Made by a program: the position numbers and the translations under genes
Part shown: positions 24,601 to 34,021 of the stretch, one piece after another
How positions within the stretch are numbered: position 1 is the first letter of the stretch
How the letters are laid out: every line of letters starts with the position of its first letter
Assembly (NCBI GenBank): GCA_014281115.1
Contig: JACONQ010000007.1
Span: 1,364,001 to 1,428,000, forward strand
DNA from: Laburnicola sp. R22_1
Lineage: Eukaryota > Ascomycota > Dothideomycetes > Pleosporales > Didymosphaeriaceae
Length of the DNA: 64,000 bases
Direction of reading: 5' to 3'
Notes under the pieces: model-generated
What the model was told of the DNA's origin: nothing
Seen by the model: the letters and a program-made list of their open reading frames with translations, nothing else
The model's database searches: none

Positions 24601-25042
24601 GTCCTTACGGATAAACCGATTAGTCACGTCCAGGATCTTTACGCGCAAACGAGACTCACTAGTAGTCAATATTCAATGTTAATAGTAGAACGTTTTGACA
24701 CTCAAGCAGGCGGTGCCTCCACGTCATGACTTCTTTTCTCCGCTGTTCCATCAAGTCTGCGGTTTCTGTCTCATTCTGGCTTCTCGACGCCATTTTCTTG
24801 ATGAATCCCTGAATACCGGCTAAAGCGCCTTGATAGGCTTGGACAGCGGGTTCAATTTCTGCACGGCCATTTCGTGCGGCCCAATCCTGAAGCAGCGTAT
24901 TCAACGATGCGATATGTGCCTGAAGATCCGGTTTCCCCCTAGATCCAAGCCTTTCTGGCTCCTCTAGCAATCTAATCAACCTCTCACATTGTGCCAACAG
25001 GATGCTGGGCTCCCAATTGCCCTGCTCGGGCGTGGTGGACAT
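21643..25042 (-). pseudogene. Subtilisin-like (S8) protease with NLR-style N-terminal region, probably degraded
   Basis: The C-terminal S8 domain is clear. Exon 22,301 to about 22,610 carries the catalytic Asp (VCVIDTGF) and His (DTWHGTLTA). A 67-bp intron (22,234-22,300, GTATGT...TTAG) follows, and the last exon (22,233-21,643) carries the oxyanion-type AAAANYGN and catalytic Ser (SGTSMVTAAAAG). The triad is complete. Upstream pieces from ATG 25,042 encode a helical region (LIRLLEEPERLG, then HLKQLQFKG and ALQYAKNAMGRTADK, then WKPGYMQILHYSVAP) of a kind I associate with N-termini of fungal STAND/protease proteins. Frames do not join cleanly: a one-base shift near 24,659, an in-frame TAG near 24,037, and unresolved junctions at 22,600-23,500. 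It lies tail-to-tail with the gasdermin-like gene, so cleavage of that protein is the likely role. Confidence 0.65.
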
Positions 25043-25665
25043 ATCAGTTAGTCGAAGGGTTCGTACAGGACACGAGAGAATTTCTGGCCAGCTCAGGGAG
25101 ATCGCCTTGTGCTTCTGCCTTATTTGAGAGGCGAGGGAAAAGGTCTCTTCGACGCTTTGCCGGCACTCTGACCCCACGAATCATACTTCTGGCTTGAGGG
25201 TGCGTCCTTTTTTTTCAGCGCGAACAGAATGGGAAATCAATACATTAGGCTTCACTGATGGTGTAGTGCTCTGTGACTCCATTCGCCCGGAGGGGTTTGT
25301 TGACCTGCGCGTGGCCACCTCTAATTGGGCATCGGTGGAGAGCCTGTTTCAGCCTTGTTGCCTTGTTGCCTTGCGCGGCCTACTGTAGCTGAGCCCTCGA
25401 ACAAATACTTCGAGGGAGTTTGTGTTCCTTCATCGGCTAGCGTTCGGGCTTACTTGACCCAACTTTCCCAACGAGATAACCCACAACCACTTATCCCTCG
25501 CTGCGTCCTTACTTGAAGAGCCAAAATGAACGATACACGACATAGGAAGAATAAACGCCTTGTTTTTTCTGGGGTCCTCATCAAGAAACTTCCGGATCCG
25601 AGCTAGCGAAGCCGGACGTTATATTCGGCAGCCCTTCCAAGAAGCCGATACTCGAACCCAACAAT
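25043..25665. other. Intergenic region, divergent promoters
   Basis: Lies between the protease start (minus) and the VIT/VWA gene (plus), so it must hold both promoters. An ATG at 25,525 opens a short basic frame (MNDTRHRKNKR) that hits TAG near 25,603, one base out of phase with the VIT frame. It could be a lost first exon. Confidence 0.5.
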
Positions 25666-27225
25666 GTGAAGCGCTCTGTTACTGGCCGAAACTTGACACC
25701 AGAAGTAGCCCCGGTTTTGCTCGACACACCGTCGGTATTCAACGCCTTTCCCTATTTCATAGACCCTTTACACCCCCTGGATCGGCCTCCCCAGCCGCCC
25801 TCGGGACGATCATCTCCAATACTATGTCTGCCCATGCTGAGTGTGGTCGTGGATGTGACGGTCGACGGGATGGTTGCGCACACAGTGCTGAGGCAGACTT
25901 TCCACAACCCATCCAAGATTGACATCCCGGAAGCCAAGCACACGTTCCCTCTATACGATGGGGCTGTGGTGACCTCTTTCGAGTACACAATCAGCAACAA
26001 GACCATTCTCCGGGGCATCGTAGAGCCCAAAGAGAAGGCGAAGCGCAGGTTCGACATGGCCACCAAGAAGGAGAAGCCAGAAGTGGCCGCTCTGGTCGAG
26101 GAGCTGACTCCTGAGATCTTCGAGACCTCGCTAGGCCTCATTCCCGCTGGGGAGACTGTGGAGACCAAGCTGACATACGTACACGAACTGAAGGCCGTGA
26201 TTATGGAGGAAGAAAAGGCTGAAGGTCTTGCCCTGATCATTCCAACGTCCATCGCACCGCGATACGGCGTTCCTGGGGCGCATCTCTCCCTTTCGCAGCT
26301 CGACCGTAACAGACTCGACATCTGGATTCGAGTCGTCGATAACGGCACCATCGACACGAAGGGCTGCCACGACGAATCCGGTCACAATGCCGACTACAAG
26401 GGAACCGAGAGCGTCGAGAAGGCTGTTGTCGCGAGCGCGGCCGAGCTGATAGGCCCGGGTCGAAAGGGCCATGGCACGGCGCCCCAGACTCAGTCGGTGT
26501 GGCACTGGGGGTCTCCATCATCGATGCTTAAGAAGGATTTCGTGTTCATGATCCAGATGCTGCCAGAGCACCAGCTGCGCTCGCGCGTGGTTCTCGCACC
26601 GGCCACGGACAATAACAGCCATGCGGCACTGATGCTCAACCTCCGGCCTAGTGACGTATTTGGCAGCGCCATCCAGCCAAGATGCTTTAGCGGCGAAATT
26701 ATCTTTCTGCTGGATTGCTCTGGTTCCATGGCGTGGACCCAGCACGGATCGGACGAACTCAAGCTGGACGTCATGCGCAAGGCCATGCGACTTGCCCTGG
26801 CGGGGCTACCGACCGCTTGGGCCATCAACATCTTGATCTTCGGCGACGAGGTACGCGCCGTCTGGCCCGAATCTCGGCCGTACAAGGCTGCCGACCGTCA
26901 CGCCGCCGATAAATTTGCCTCCCAGGTTTCCGCCAACATGGGAGGCACCCAGATCCTTCTGGCCTTGTCGGCGGCCGTCGGAAGTCGGACCGAGAAGCTC
27001 TCGTCGGCACAGATCATCCTCATCACCGACGGCGAGGTGGAAAGCGAGCCCGGGGACCCGATCTTGCAGTTCGTGGCGAAGACGCGACAGGAGCTGCGCG
27101 ACAGGGTGCGCTTCTTCACGCTGGGCATCGGCGACAGCGTGTCCCACCGCATGGTGGAGAGCATCGCCGCGCTGGGCGGCGGGTACTGCGACGTGGTTGA
27201 CATAGTGGAGAAACCGCAGCTATAA
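25666..27225 (+). CDS. VIT and von Willebrand A domain protein, N-terminal part
   Basis: A VIT domain occupies roughly residues 55-190 (HTFPLYDGAVVTSFEY, then GLIPAGETVETKLTYVHELK and TSIAPRYG). A VWA domain follows from about residue 340 with a complete MIDAS metal site: DCSGSM, then the Thr of MGGTQILLAL and the Asp of LITDGEVES. Proteins of this layout in Pezizomycotina are long (often 900 residues or more) and of unknown process; the VWA fold mediates metal-dependent protein binding. The first codon shown is GTG; the first in-frame ATG is near 25,831, so the true start is uncertain. The frame stops right after the VWA domain, where the family continues, which marks a break rather than a natural end. 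Confidence 0.8.
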   Translation: MKRSVTGRNLTPEVAPVLLDTPSVFNAFPYFIDPLHPLDRPPQPPSGRSSPILCLPMLSVVVDVTVDGMVAHTVLRQTFHNPSKIDIPEAKHTFPLYDGAVVTSFEYTISNKTILRGIVEPKEKAKRRFDMATKKEKPEVAALVEELTPEIFETSLGLIPAGETVETKLTYVHELKAVIMEEEKAEGLALIIPTSIAPRYGVPGAHLSLSQLDRNRLDIWIRVVDNGTIDTKGCHDESGHNADYKGTESVEKAVVASAAELIGPGRKGHGTAPQTQSVWHWGSPSSMLKKDFVFMIQMLPEHQLRSRVVLAPATDNNSHAALMLNLRPSDVFGSAIQPRCFSGEIIFLLDCSGSMAWTQHGSDELKLDVMRKAMRLALAGLPTAWAINILIFGDEVRAVWPESRPYKAADRHAADKFASQVSANMGGTQILLALSAAVGSRTEKLSSAQIILITDGEVESEPGDPILQFVAKTRQELRDRVRFFTLGIGDSVSHRMVESIAALGGGYCDVVDIVEKPQL

Positions 27226-29263
27226 ATCTGTCTTCTTCCTTCTCGCCGCGGGTAGCGCACCGCCGGGCGAGGTGATATTGAAAACCACAACCCCGGGCGC
27301 GAAGACCAAGACGTACCGCCTACCGGTGGAGGCGGCCAGCATCAGGGCAGGCGCCATCCACCACCTGGCCACCAAAGCTGTCCTTCAAAGCCTAGAGGAT
27401 GAAACCACGGCAGAAGGCGTGGAACCCGACGTGGCGCGCGCGAATGCCGAATATCTGGGTGTCAGGTACTCCACAGCCAGCAAGTGGACGAGCTTTGTAG
27501 CCGTACCGCAAGACGTCCCCAGCAAGGACGATGAGATCGCGGCTGGGGCGCGCGAGATAGATGTCTACAAGTGTAGCGCCAAAACGGTCAACATGGAACA
27601 ACTACTCATGCTCGACGATGACAGCAATGGAGACGACGATGACGACGCCGACAATAGCAATGGCGACGACGATGACGACGCCGACAGTAGCAATGGCGAC
27701 GACGACGTCACACCAGCTGGGGGCGATGCCTTCGCCTACGATAGCAATGGCGACGCCGGTTCAGCACTCCGCATGCTCCAGAGCTCTCTCCAGAGCTCTC
27801 TCCCGCCAAGGCGAGGTGATGGGCCAAAACCCGAATTTTTCGGAAAATTATACAGCACAACCCCTAACCCTAACGGCGACGACGGCGACGACAACAACAA
27901 CGACGACGACGACGACGACTACATATCGCCCGAAAAAAAAAACAGGGAAAAAAAAAATTCGGCCCCTTCCACCGACAAAATCGTGTCGGTTGCAACAAGT
28001 ACGGCACCGACAGTGGCTGCGGCTCGGATTCCGCAATGCAATCACCCAAGAGTGATGAAGACGAAGAGAGGAAGAACAAGGACAAGGAGTTGATAGAAGA
28101 GATGCGTTCGAGGTTGGCCCAATTCGGCTTCCAGGAAAATCAGATTCAAGCTGAGGTGGAACCCACCTCTATGCCATCGAGGTTCACCGCTAGCCGTCGC
28201 TCTAGCTTAGGTTATGGAATTCAAACCCCCCAACCTGCCGCCCTGGACGCCGCGGTCGTAACAGGCCCACCACGTGATTTTCGCGAGAGCGTTCTCGACA
28301 GCGACTTCGCCGTCGCTGGTAACATCAATAGCGACGATAACGACGGCAATTGCAACTCAGATTCTGATGCGTATGAGTACGGTGACGAGAGTGGTGACGA
28401 GTATGAGTACGATGACGAGTATGAGTACGATGACGAGTATGAGTACGATGACGAGTATGAGTACGATGACGAGGATGGCGGATACGTGCCAGCCCCCGAG
28501 GGGCCCCTCACTTGGTATGACGCTGTGGGATGCCGCCTTTCACCTCCCTGACGTGGTGCGTATACGGCTGCGGCTGCACTTCTGTGCTCGTGCTTTCGAG
28601 GTCGTGAGCCACGAGCTTCGGCGCATGTTTCCCCAGGCGCCGCCGCTGGCGGGGCAGGAGCACGAGACCCACGAGGAAAGTGAAACACGAGCGCCGCTGA
28701 CTGACGAGATATTCGTCGATACGCTATTAATGATCGTCTACTTCCGGACGCACTTGGCCGCCGAGGAGAGCACCTGGGACCTGGTCATGGGCAAGGCCGA
28801 GGCTGCGGTACTGGTAGAGCTAGGCCTTGAAGAGGACGCAGAAGAGAGACTGGCGCCGGTATACGAGCTTCTGCTGCTATCCGTCGAGCATGTACATTTT
28901 AAAGAAGCCGTTAAGGAGGCGTGGACGGGGCGCAAGAATATGGGTTCGAGTGGCCAGCGCCCTACGCCGACAGCTAAGACATGCCCGGTCTGCGAGACGA
29001 CATTTGACGGAGAAAACGAGATAAAGACAGGCGAGATGGCATTCAAGTGTTGGTCCGACGCGTGTTACGTTGGCGAGGGCGATCGAAAGGAGTGGGATAC
29101 TTGGGACTCGTTTTGGGGTCACCAGCAAGAAAGTAGCCACATGCTATGTCCTAAGGGAGATGGTCTCGAAGATGAGGCTAAAGAGAACCTAGTCGATTGT
29201 AATATGTCTAGTATACTAAGGTCATTTTATTTTATTTTATTAATAAAGATTTACTTAGTTTAG
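27212..29263 (+). pseudogene. C-terminal remainder of the VIT/VWA gene, frameshifted
   Basis: Directly after the VWA part a second frame begins with YKSVFFLLAAG and continues GAIHHLATKAVLQSLED and ASKWTSFVAV, motifs that I recall following the VWA domain in this family after a segment of some 60-80 residues that is absent here. The frame then runs into Asp/Asn-rich repeats (27,615-27,930). It passes to another frame at about 28,036-28,500, with four 18-bp repeats encoding DEYEYD near 28,397-28,475. It ends in a third piece (28,510-29,263) with LPDVVRIRLRLHFCARAFEVV and a putative zinc-binding tail (CPVC, then C and C, then H..SSHMLCP). No introns of acceptable form explain the frame changes. 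I infer one decaying gene, though sequencing errors in repeats are possible. Confidence 0.6.
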
Positions 29264-29666
29264 TTTAGGGTTTCAATTAATATTCTAGAGATAATCTATA
29301 TAAATTAATAATGAGAATAAATTTCTATTTTATTATTTCTATTACTTTCTACTATTTTTAAAAGATGTAATCTCTTCTATGTTATAAATTATCTTTCCTT
29401 ACCATTTCATCCCATGCCTGACCTTTCATCCATTCATAAAATACCCCCGAGACTTGGCTACAGCCGCAGCACAAAAGTTCGAGCACATCGAAAGAGAAAC
29501 GTCGCAAACCTTTCGGTATACGATAATAAACTTCAAGGGAAAGCTGCTGTTCGATAGCATTCGGCGGTGATATTGCTCGTCCTGGGGTAACAGCTGGGAC
29601 TCAGACTTGTATCCTAGTACTGTAGCAACAATCCACGAGCATGTGACGAAAGACCCCACTGAAGCC
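29264..29666. other. AT-rich intergenic patch with fragment shared with the palindrome
   Basis: 29,190-29,410 is AT-rich and may be a small RIP patch or insertion. 29,488-29,545 (AAACGTCGCAAACCTTTCGG and GGGAAAGCTGCTG) matches 14,485-14,540 of the palindrome, except that the palindrome copy has T for C and A for G. It is therefore an unmutated fragment of that element. Confidence 0.55.
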
Positions 29667-32600
29667 TCAACGGAGGCTGTTTCGATTGTCGTATAGGATC
29701 CCACAAGCCTCAATCATACGGTCGAATTTTTCTCGCTCAACCTTTGTATCCGCCCAATCACCACGAAACCAGAGTTTTCGACATCGATGGAAGCAAAACT
29801 CAATGTCGTGACCATCATGCAGCGCGTTCACATCGATGCGGCCTAGTTTTCCTTTTTCCACACGGTCGATGATCAGGTCCCAAGCAGTAATACACTGGCA
29901 CTCCAGACAAGAAGCTGGACGATGTTATGGCGACTGTTATTGACGATGTCTAGTCGGACACCACGTTCGGCTAGATGGATGAAAGTAGGTTCATTCCAAC
30001 AGCAAAGAGCGACCATAGCATCTGTGTCTCCGTTTTCGCCAATTGCATCGATATCGACACCGTGTGCGAGGAGAGTTTTCACAGTCGCTATTGAACCGCG
30101 ATTGGCAGCATTATGTAACGGCGTACCAGAGCCATTGCAGTATGCGTTCGGGTCTGCACCCCGATCGAGTAACTCCTCGACTACACCGAAGCCGTTGATT
30201 TTGTTCTCGCTAGCAAGATGGACTGGTTGGTAGCCCCATGAAGTCGTGATATTCATTGAAGCTTTGGCATCCAAGAGAAACCGAACGGTGCACATGTGCC
30301 CGCCGTGAGCAGCCCTAGCCAAGGGCGTAAAGCGCTCGTGGTCTTGCTTGTTAATGTCGGCTCCAAAGTCAAGCAGTAAAGTTACATTCGCAGCTTCGCC
30401 CCTCCATGCAGCCCAGAGGGGCAGAGTTCTTCCGCTTACGTCGGGAGCATCGATATCGGCTTGGTCGTGCTTGAGTACGGCTTCGAGATTTGTGGACAGT
30501 CGTCCCAAGACAGTGAGATGTAGGTCGGTGAACCCTTGCTGGTACAGAGCCTCATCAGTAACATAGAGCTCGTACGATTCTTGCATCGTCGTATTAATTC
30601 ATCGACCTAAGTGCGTTCCGCTGAAGGTTCTATCAATACCTGGCTGAATTGCCATTCTATCAAGAAATTGATTACCGGAGGTTGACGGCACAGACCGAAT
30701 AATGAGACATTCATTCCCTCGACCCTTTTTCAGTGTAGCTTTATGTCCTCGCTCGGGATACGTGGGGCAGAGTGATTAAATAATTATCACTATGCACATA
30801 GTAACCAAAACGGTGGAACTTCAATGTGCGTAGGTTAGAAGTCTGTAACCGCGCACTGTTCCCATCCCCCTTGCACCTTTGATCTAGTAGACGGAACTTA
30901 CACGCCAGATTGGTCACACAAGTACGGATTAGCTTTCAGCTTGAGCAACAGTAAATACACCTCTTCTTGCTGGTGAACGGCCGCGTGCTATAGATGACTA
31001 AGTATGGCTAGCTCAATATGGACGTAGAGACATACCTTCAAGAATGAAGTTCCCTGTAAGTCAACATCATATGGAGATGCCTTGCGCCGGAAGAACAACG
31101 TTTTCAACTCCGAGATGTTTCCTAGTTCAATCATGCTCCATACCTTGGCAGTGTGGGGAATCACCCTAGGCATGACTATGTTGTAAGATGAAACAATGCC
31201 GCTAATATTCTCTTCCTGCACACATACTATCAAAGCTTTAAAAAACGTCGGTGCTAGGGCGGTGTAGGCCCATTTTGGAGCGGTGTAGGATACTTGCAAC
31301 CGCAGTAATCCACTTTGTCGACAGTATGCTTTATCACAAGTTCGGCGGTTAAAGAGTATCGACGCATTTCCCAAGATCGTACAGGACCCAAGGGTTTGCC
31401 TTGTCCAGCTTGGCAAACAAGCCTGGGATACCAAGTGGCACTGGCACTGGCGGTATCTCTTGCAACCAAGGTGCGCTGGAGACTTTGTAGAAAGTTGAGA
31501 CACTGTAAATACTCCATCGTCACAAATGGTTGTACAAGAAGATTCACTCGATGATGTCATGCTTTCCTCCAGTCCAGTTGCAAGGTATGCGCTTTGGTCC
31601 TGCAGAATCGATGAGTGGTCGATCCTGTCTACTGCTCGCGCCCGGTTCCGAAGCTGTAAAGCCATTTCGCCCCCTTCATCTTCGTCACATATCTGCGTAG
31701 ATGTGCTAGCCACTGCCTCTAGCGCCATATCCATCTTTCTTGATATTTGGACATTCGAGATTATGCGGAGTGCATTTACCAGAGAGTTCGCGTTGTCTTG
31801 CACTTGTGTTTTCAAGCGCGTTAGTTCGGCCTTGTGGTAGATCCACATTGACTTCTTCGGTTTTGGCGTGTTTATTCCTTTTGGTTTAATCCTTCCAAGG
31901 TTTCTACCAGCTTGTCAAGTTCAGCAAAGGTGGTAGCCGTATCGCGATAGAGTCTTTCAACATCTCTGAGAGAGTTTTGAATGCCCACACTGTTCACATG
32001 ACTCCATTGGACGTGTCTGAGCGCAACGTCTACGCTGTAGAACATGATGCGGATGCCTTTGATCTACATGATATTTATTAGGTAAGGCTGCTTACTGCAA
32101 AATAGCAAGCAACTCATAGTGTCAGACAAGTCCCCAGCGTTGACAACGTAGCGTAGTACAGCGTACAATTACGTCCTGTAGGGCTTATATAGCCTGTATG
32201 TACTAAGCTCTACCCTAGACTATAGTATAGTATAGTTTGTATATATTTTATGCTATACTATAGCTCTATAGTAGTATAGTATAAAGGGGGGCTAGTAAGA
32301 GGTAAGTGGGTAAAAGGGTAGAGAATAGGCAAAGGGTTTTAGGGGTTTTTAGAGGGGATAAGGAGGGTAGGACTTCTTAATTAGGAAATCTTACTCTTTT
32401 AGGGCCCCTACTTTATTACGTACCTATAAGAGGAGTTTATAAACCAGACTATAGTTATAGGGTGTATTTTAATATTTTTAGGGGCTACTATATATGCTAG
32501 GCTCTTATATAAGCTGTAGCGTAGAGCGATGTAGGTTACTATACCGTACTACGCTACGTTGTTAACGCTGCACGTCCCGAAAATGCTTATCTCGATGACG

Positions 32601-32690
32601 TAGCCCCCTAAGCTTATCCACGCCTTCCAACGTCTTTCTGGAAGCGGAAAGCACGGCAATAATACCAGATGCAATGGACAGTGGATCCAT
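29667..32690 (-). pseudogene. Ankyrin-repeat protein with NLR-type N-terminal domain, split by a MITE
   Basis: The ATG at 32,690 opens MDPLSIASGIIAVLSASRKT..GVDKLRGLRH, the typical start of the fungal STAND/NLR N-terminal helical domain. After about 40 residues the frame meets a 436-bp MITE (32,135-32,570). Beyond it come helical sequence (FYSVDVALRHVQWSHVNSVG, then MWIYHKAELTRLK), a linker, and ankyrin repeats at 30,586-29,873 (GRTLPLWAAWRGEAANV, GFGVVEELLDRGADPNA, SGTPLHNAANRGS). The conserved end ALHDGHDIEFCFHRCR (29,667-29,861) sits one frame away from the ankyrin part, a shift near 29,915. Such proteins are thought to sense non-self, but the ligand is unknown. The transposon and frame changes suggest the gene is dead; some frame changes may be missed introns. 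Confidence 0.7.
32135..32570. mobile_element. hAT-type MITE, copy A
   Basis: A 436-bp AT-rich element with terminal inverted repeats of about 25 bp, starting CAGCGTTGACAACGTAGCG on the left and CAGCGTTAACAACGTAGCG inverted on the right. It is flanked by CAAGTCCC (32,127-32,134) and CACGTCCC (32,571-32,578), an 8-bp target duplication with one mismatch. Eight-bp duplications and a CAG start fit hAT. There is no coding capacity. A second copy with the same ends is at 55,442. Confidence 0.85.
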
Positions 32691-34021
32691 ATGCGAAGAA
32701 GAGTGGGTCAATACGTGATGGAGAGTTGATCCGTATGCGATATAGGAAATTTGTGGGGCTATCTCTACCTGAGTTCCTTCTAGGGCAGGAAAACAGTTAT
32801 AAGAGGGCGCTTCGTTTGCTTCGTTTGCTTCGTTTGCCTGCTGTTGACCGGATTCAGGCATGAGGGCTGCATGATCGGGAAGATGCGGAAGGCTGGCCCA
32901 AGGCTGAGGAGAGATGGGCTCGTGTCGTCGAGGGCACCCATCCATTTTTGTGTGTCACATCTCGACGCTCAATCTGTACGTATGCAGCTGCCGTAGAGAG
33001 GTTGCCTGCTAAGTGTCGAGCAAGGTGAGGCTCTACCTTATACGGCAGGCAACGCGCAACGAACCGGGATCGGAGCAGCGATTGCAAGTTTGCTCATCAG
33101 TCGCCAGTGGTCGCCAATTATCTAAGCTAATTAGGGCATCGTATGTAGAGATAATATTACTTTTAGCGGTAGTGTTGTAGATTCTGTTTAGGGTTTTGCA
33201 GGGCGGCAAGTAAGGATAGCGCCCATTACACTACTCTCTAAAGGAGTCTAGGGCACTATTTACAAAGTATTCCTTGTCACAGGGTGAAGCATGGGCAGTT
33301 TTAACAACGAACAACTATCAAACTAGACTACCTAGAGTTTTCTATATTCTTATTCTCGCCTATGGCTATATTCCCTTGGCTTAATAAACAAAATCACTGT
33401 CCGTACACCGTACGGGCAAGGGCACCTGAGGGTGTTGAGGTTTCAATATTGCCGCACGATGGCATCACGTGGGGATCACGTGATGCCCGTGCTCCGCGGC
33501 CCGTGCGCCGCAAGATCTTCTCCTTTCCATCCGCACCCTCTCTAGAGACAAGCAATCAATACCAAGTCGTTCTGTTATGTTATTTCCTTTCCTCGTACGA
33601 TCGCCCCGTACACCCTCCACGCTTGCCAGTATAGAGGATTAGAATTCGATGTCTATACAGCTAGCCGTAGAGTACCCATTCAACAATCACCGCCTTTATG
33701 TGCATAGTACGCGCAATGGTTAAAAATCTTGCGCTAGTAGTATCAAGACACAAAACACTGAAATATTAGCCTGAGTTTGCTTAACGCACAGCCTGTTTAC
33801 CAAACTGCAATATTATTAATAGTAACACCTCCCGCTAGAATACGACATCGAGAGAATTGACTGTTGAAGCTTTTTATTGAACGGTCTATTCCATGCTTCC
33901 GCTCTCATCTAGTAACGTGATCATAGAATTCCAGGCTATCAGGCCATCCCATCCCATCCAATTCCCCGATACACCCCTTCCTTTCCAAACCAAGTCGTAA
34001 CACCCCACCCATCTCGCTAAT
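32691..34021. other. Intergenic region between the ankyrin gene and the E1 gene
   Basis: No convincing gene. An imperfect CTTCGTTTG triplication is present near 32,810-32,835. The sequence is moderately AT-rich from 33,120 to 33,350 and from 33,640 to 33,840. 33,840-34,021 should hold the 3' untranslated region of the E1 gene. Confidence 0.6.
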
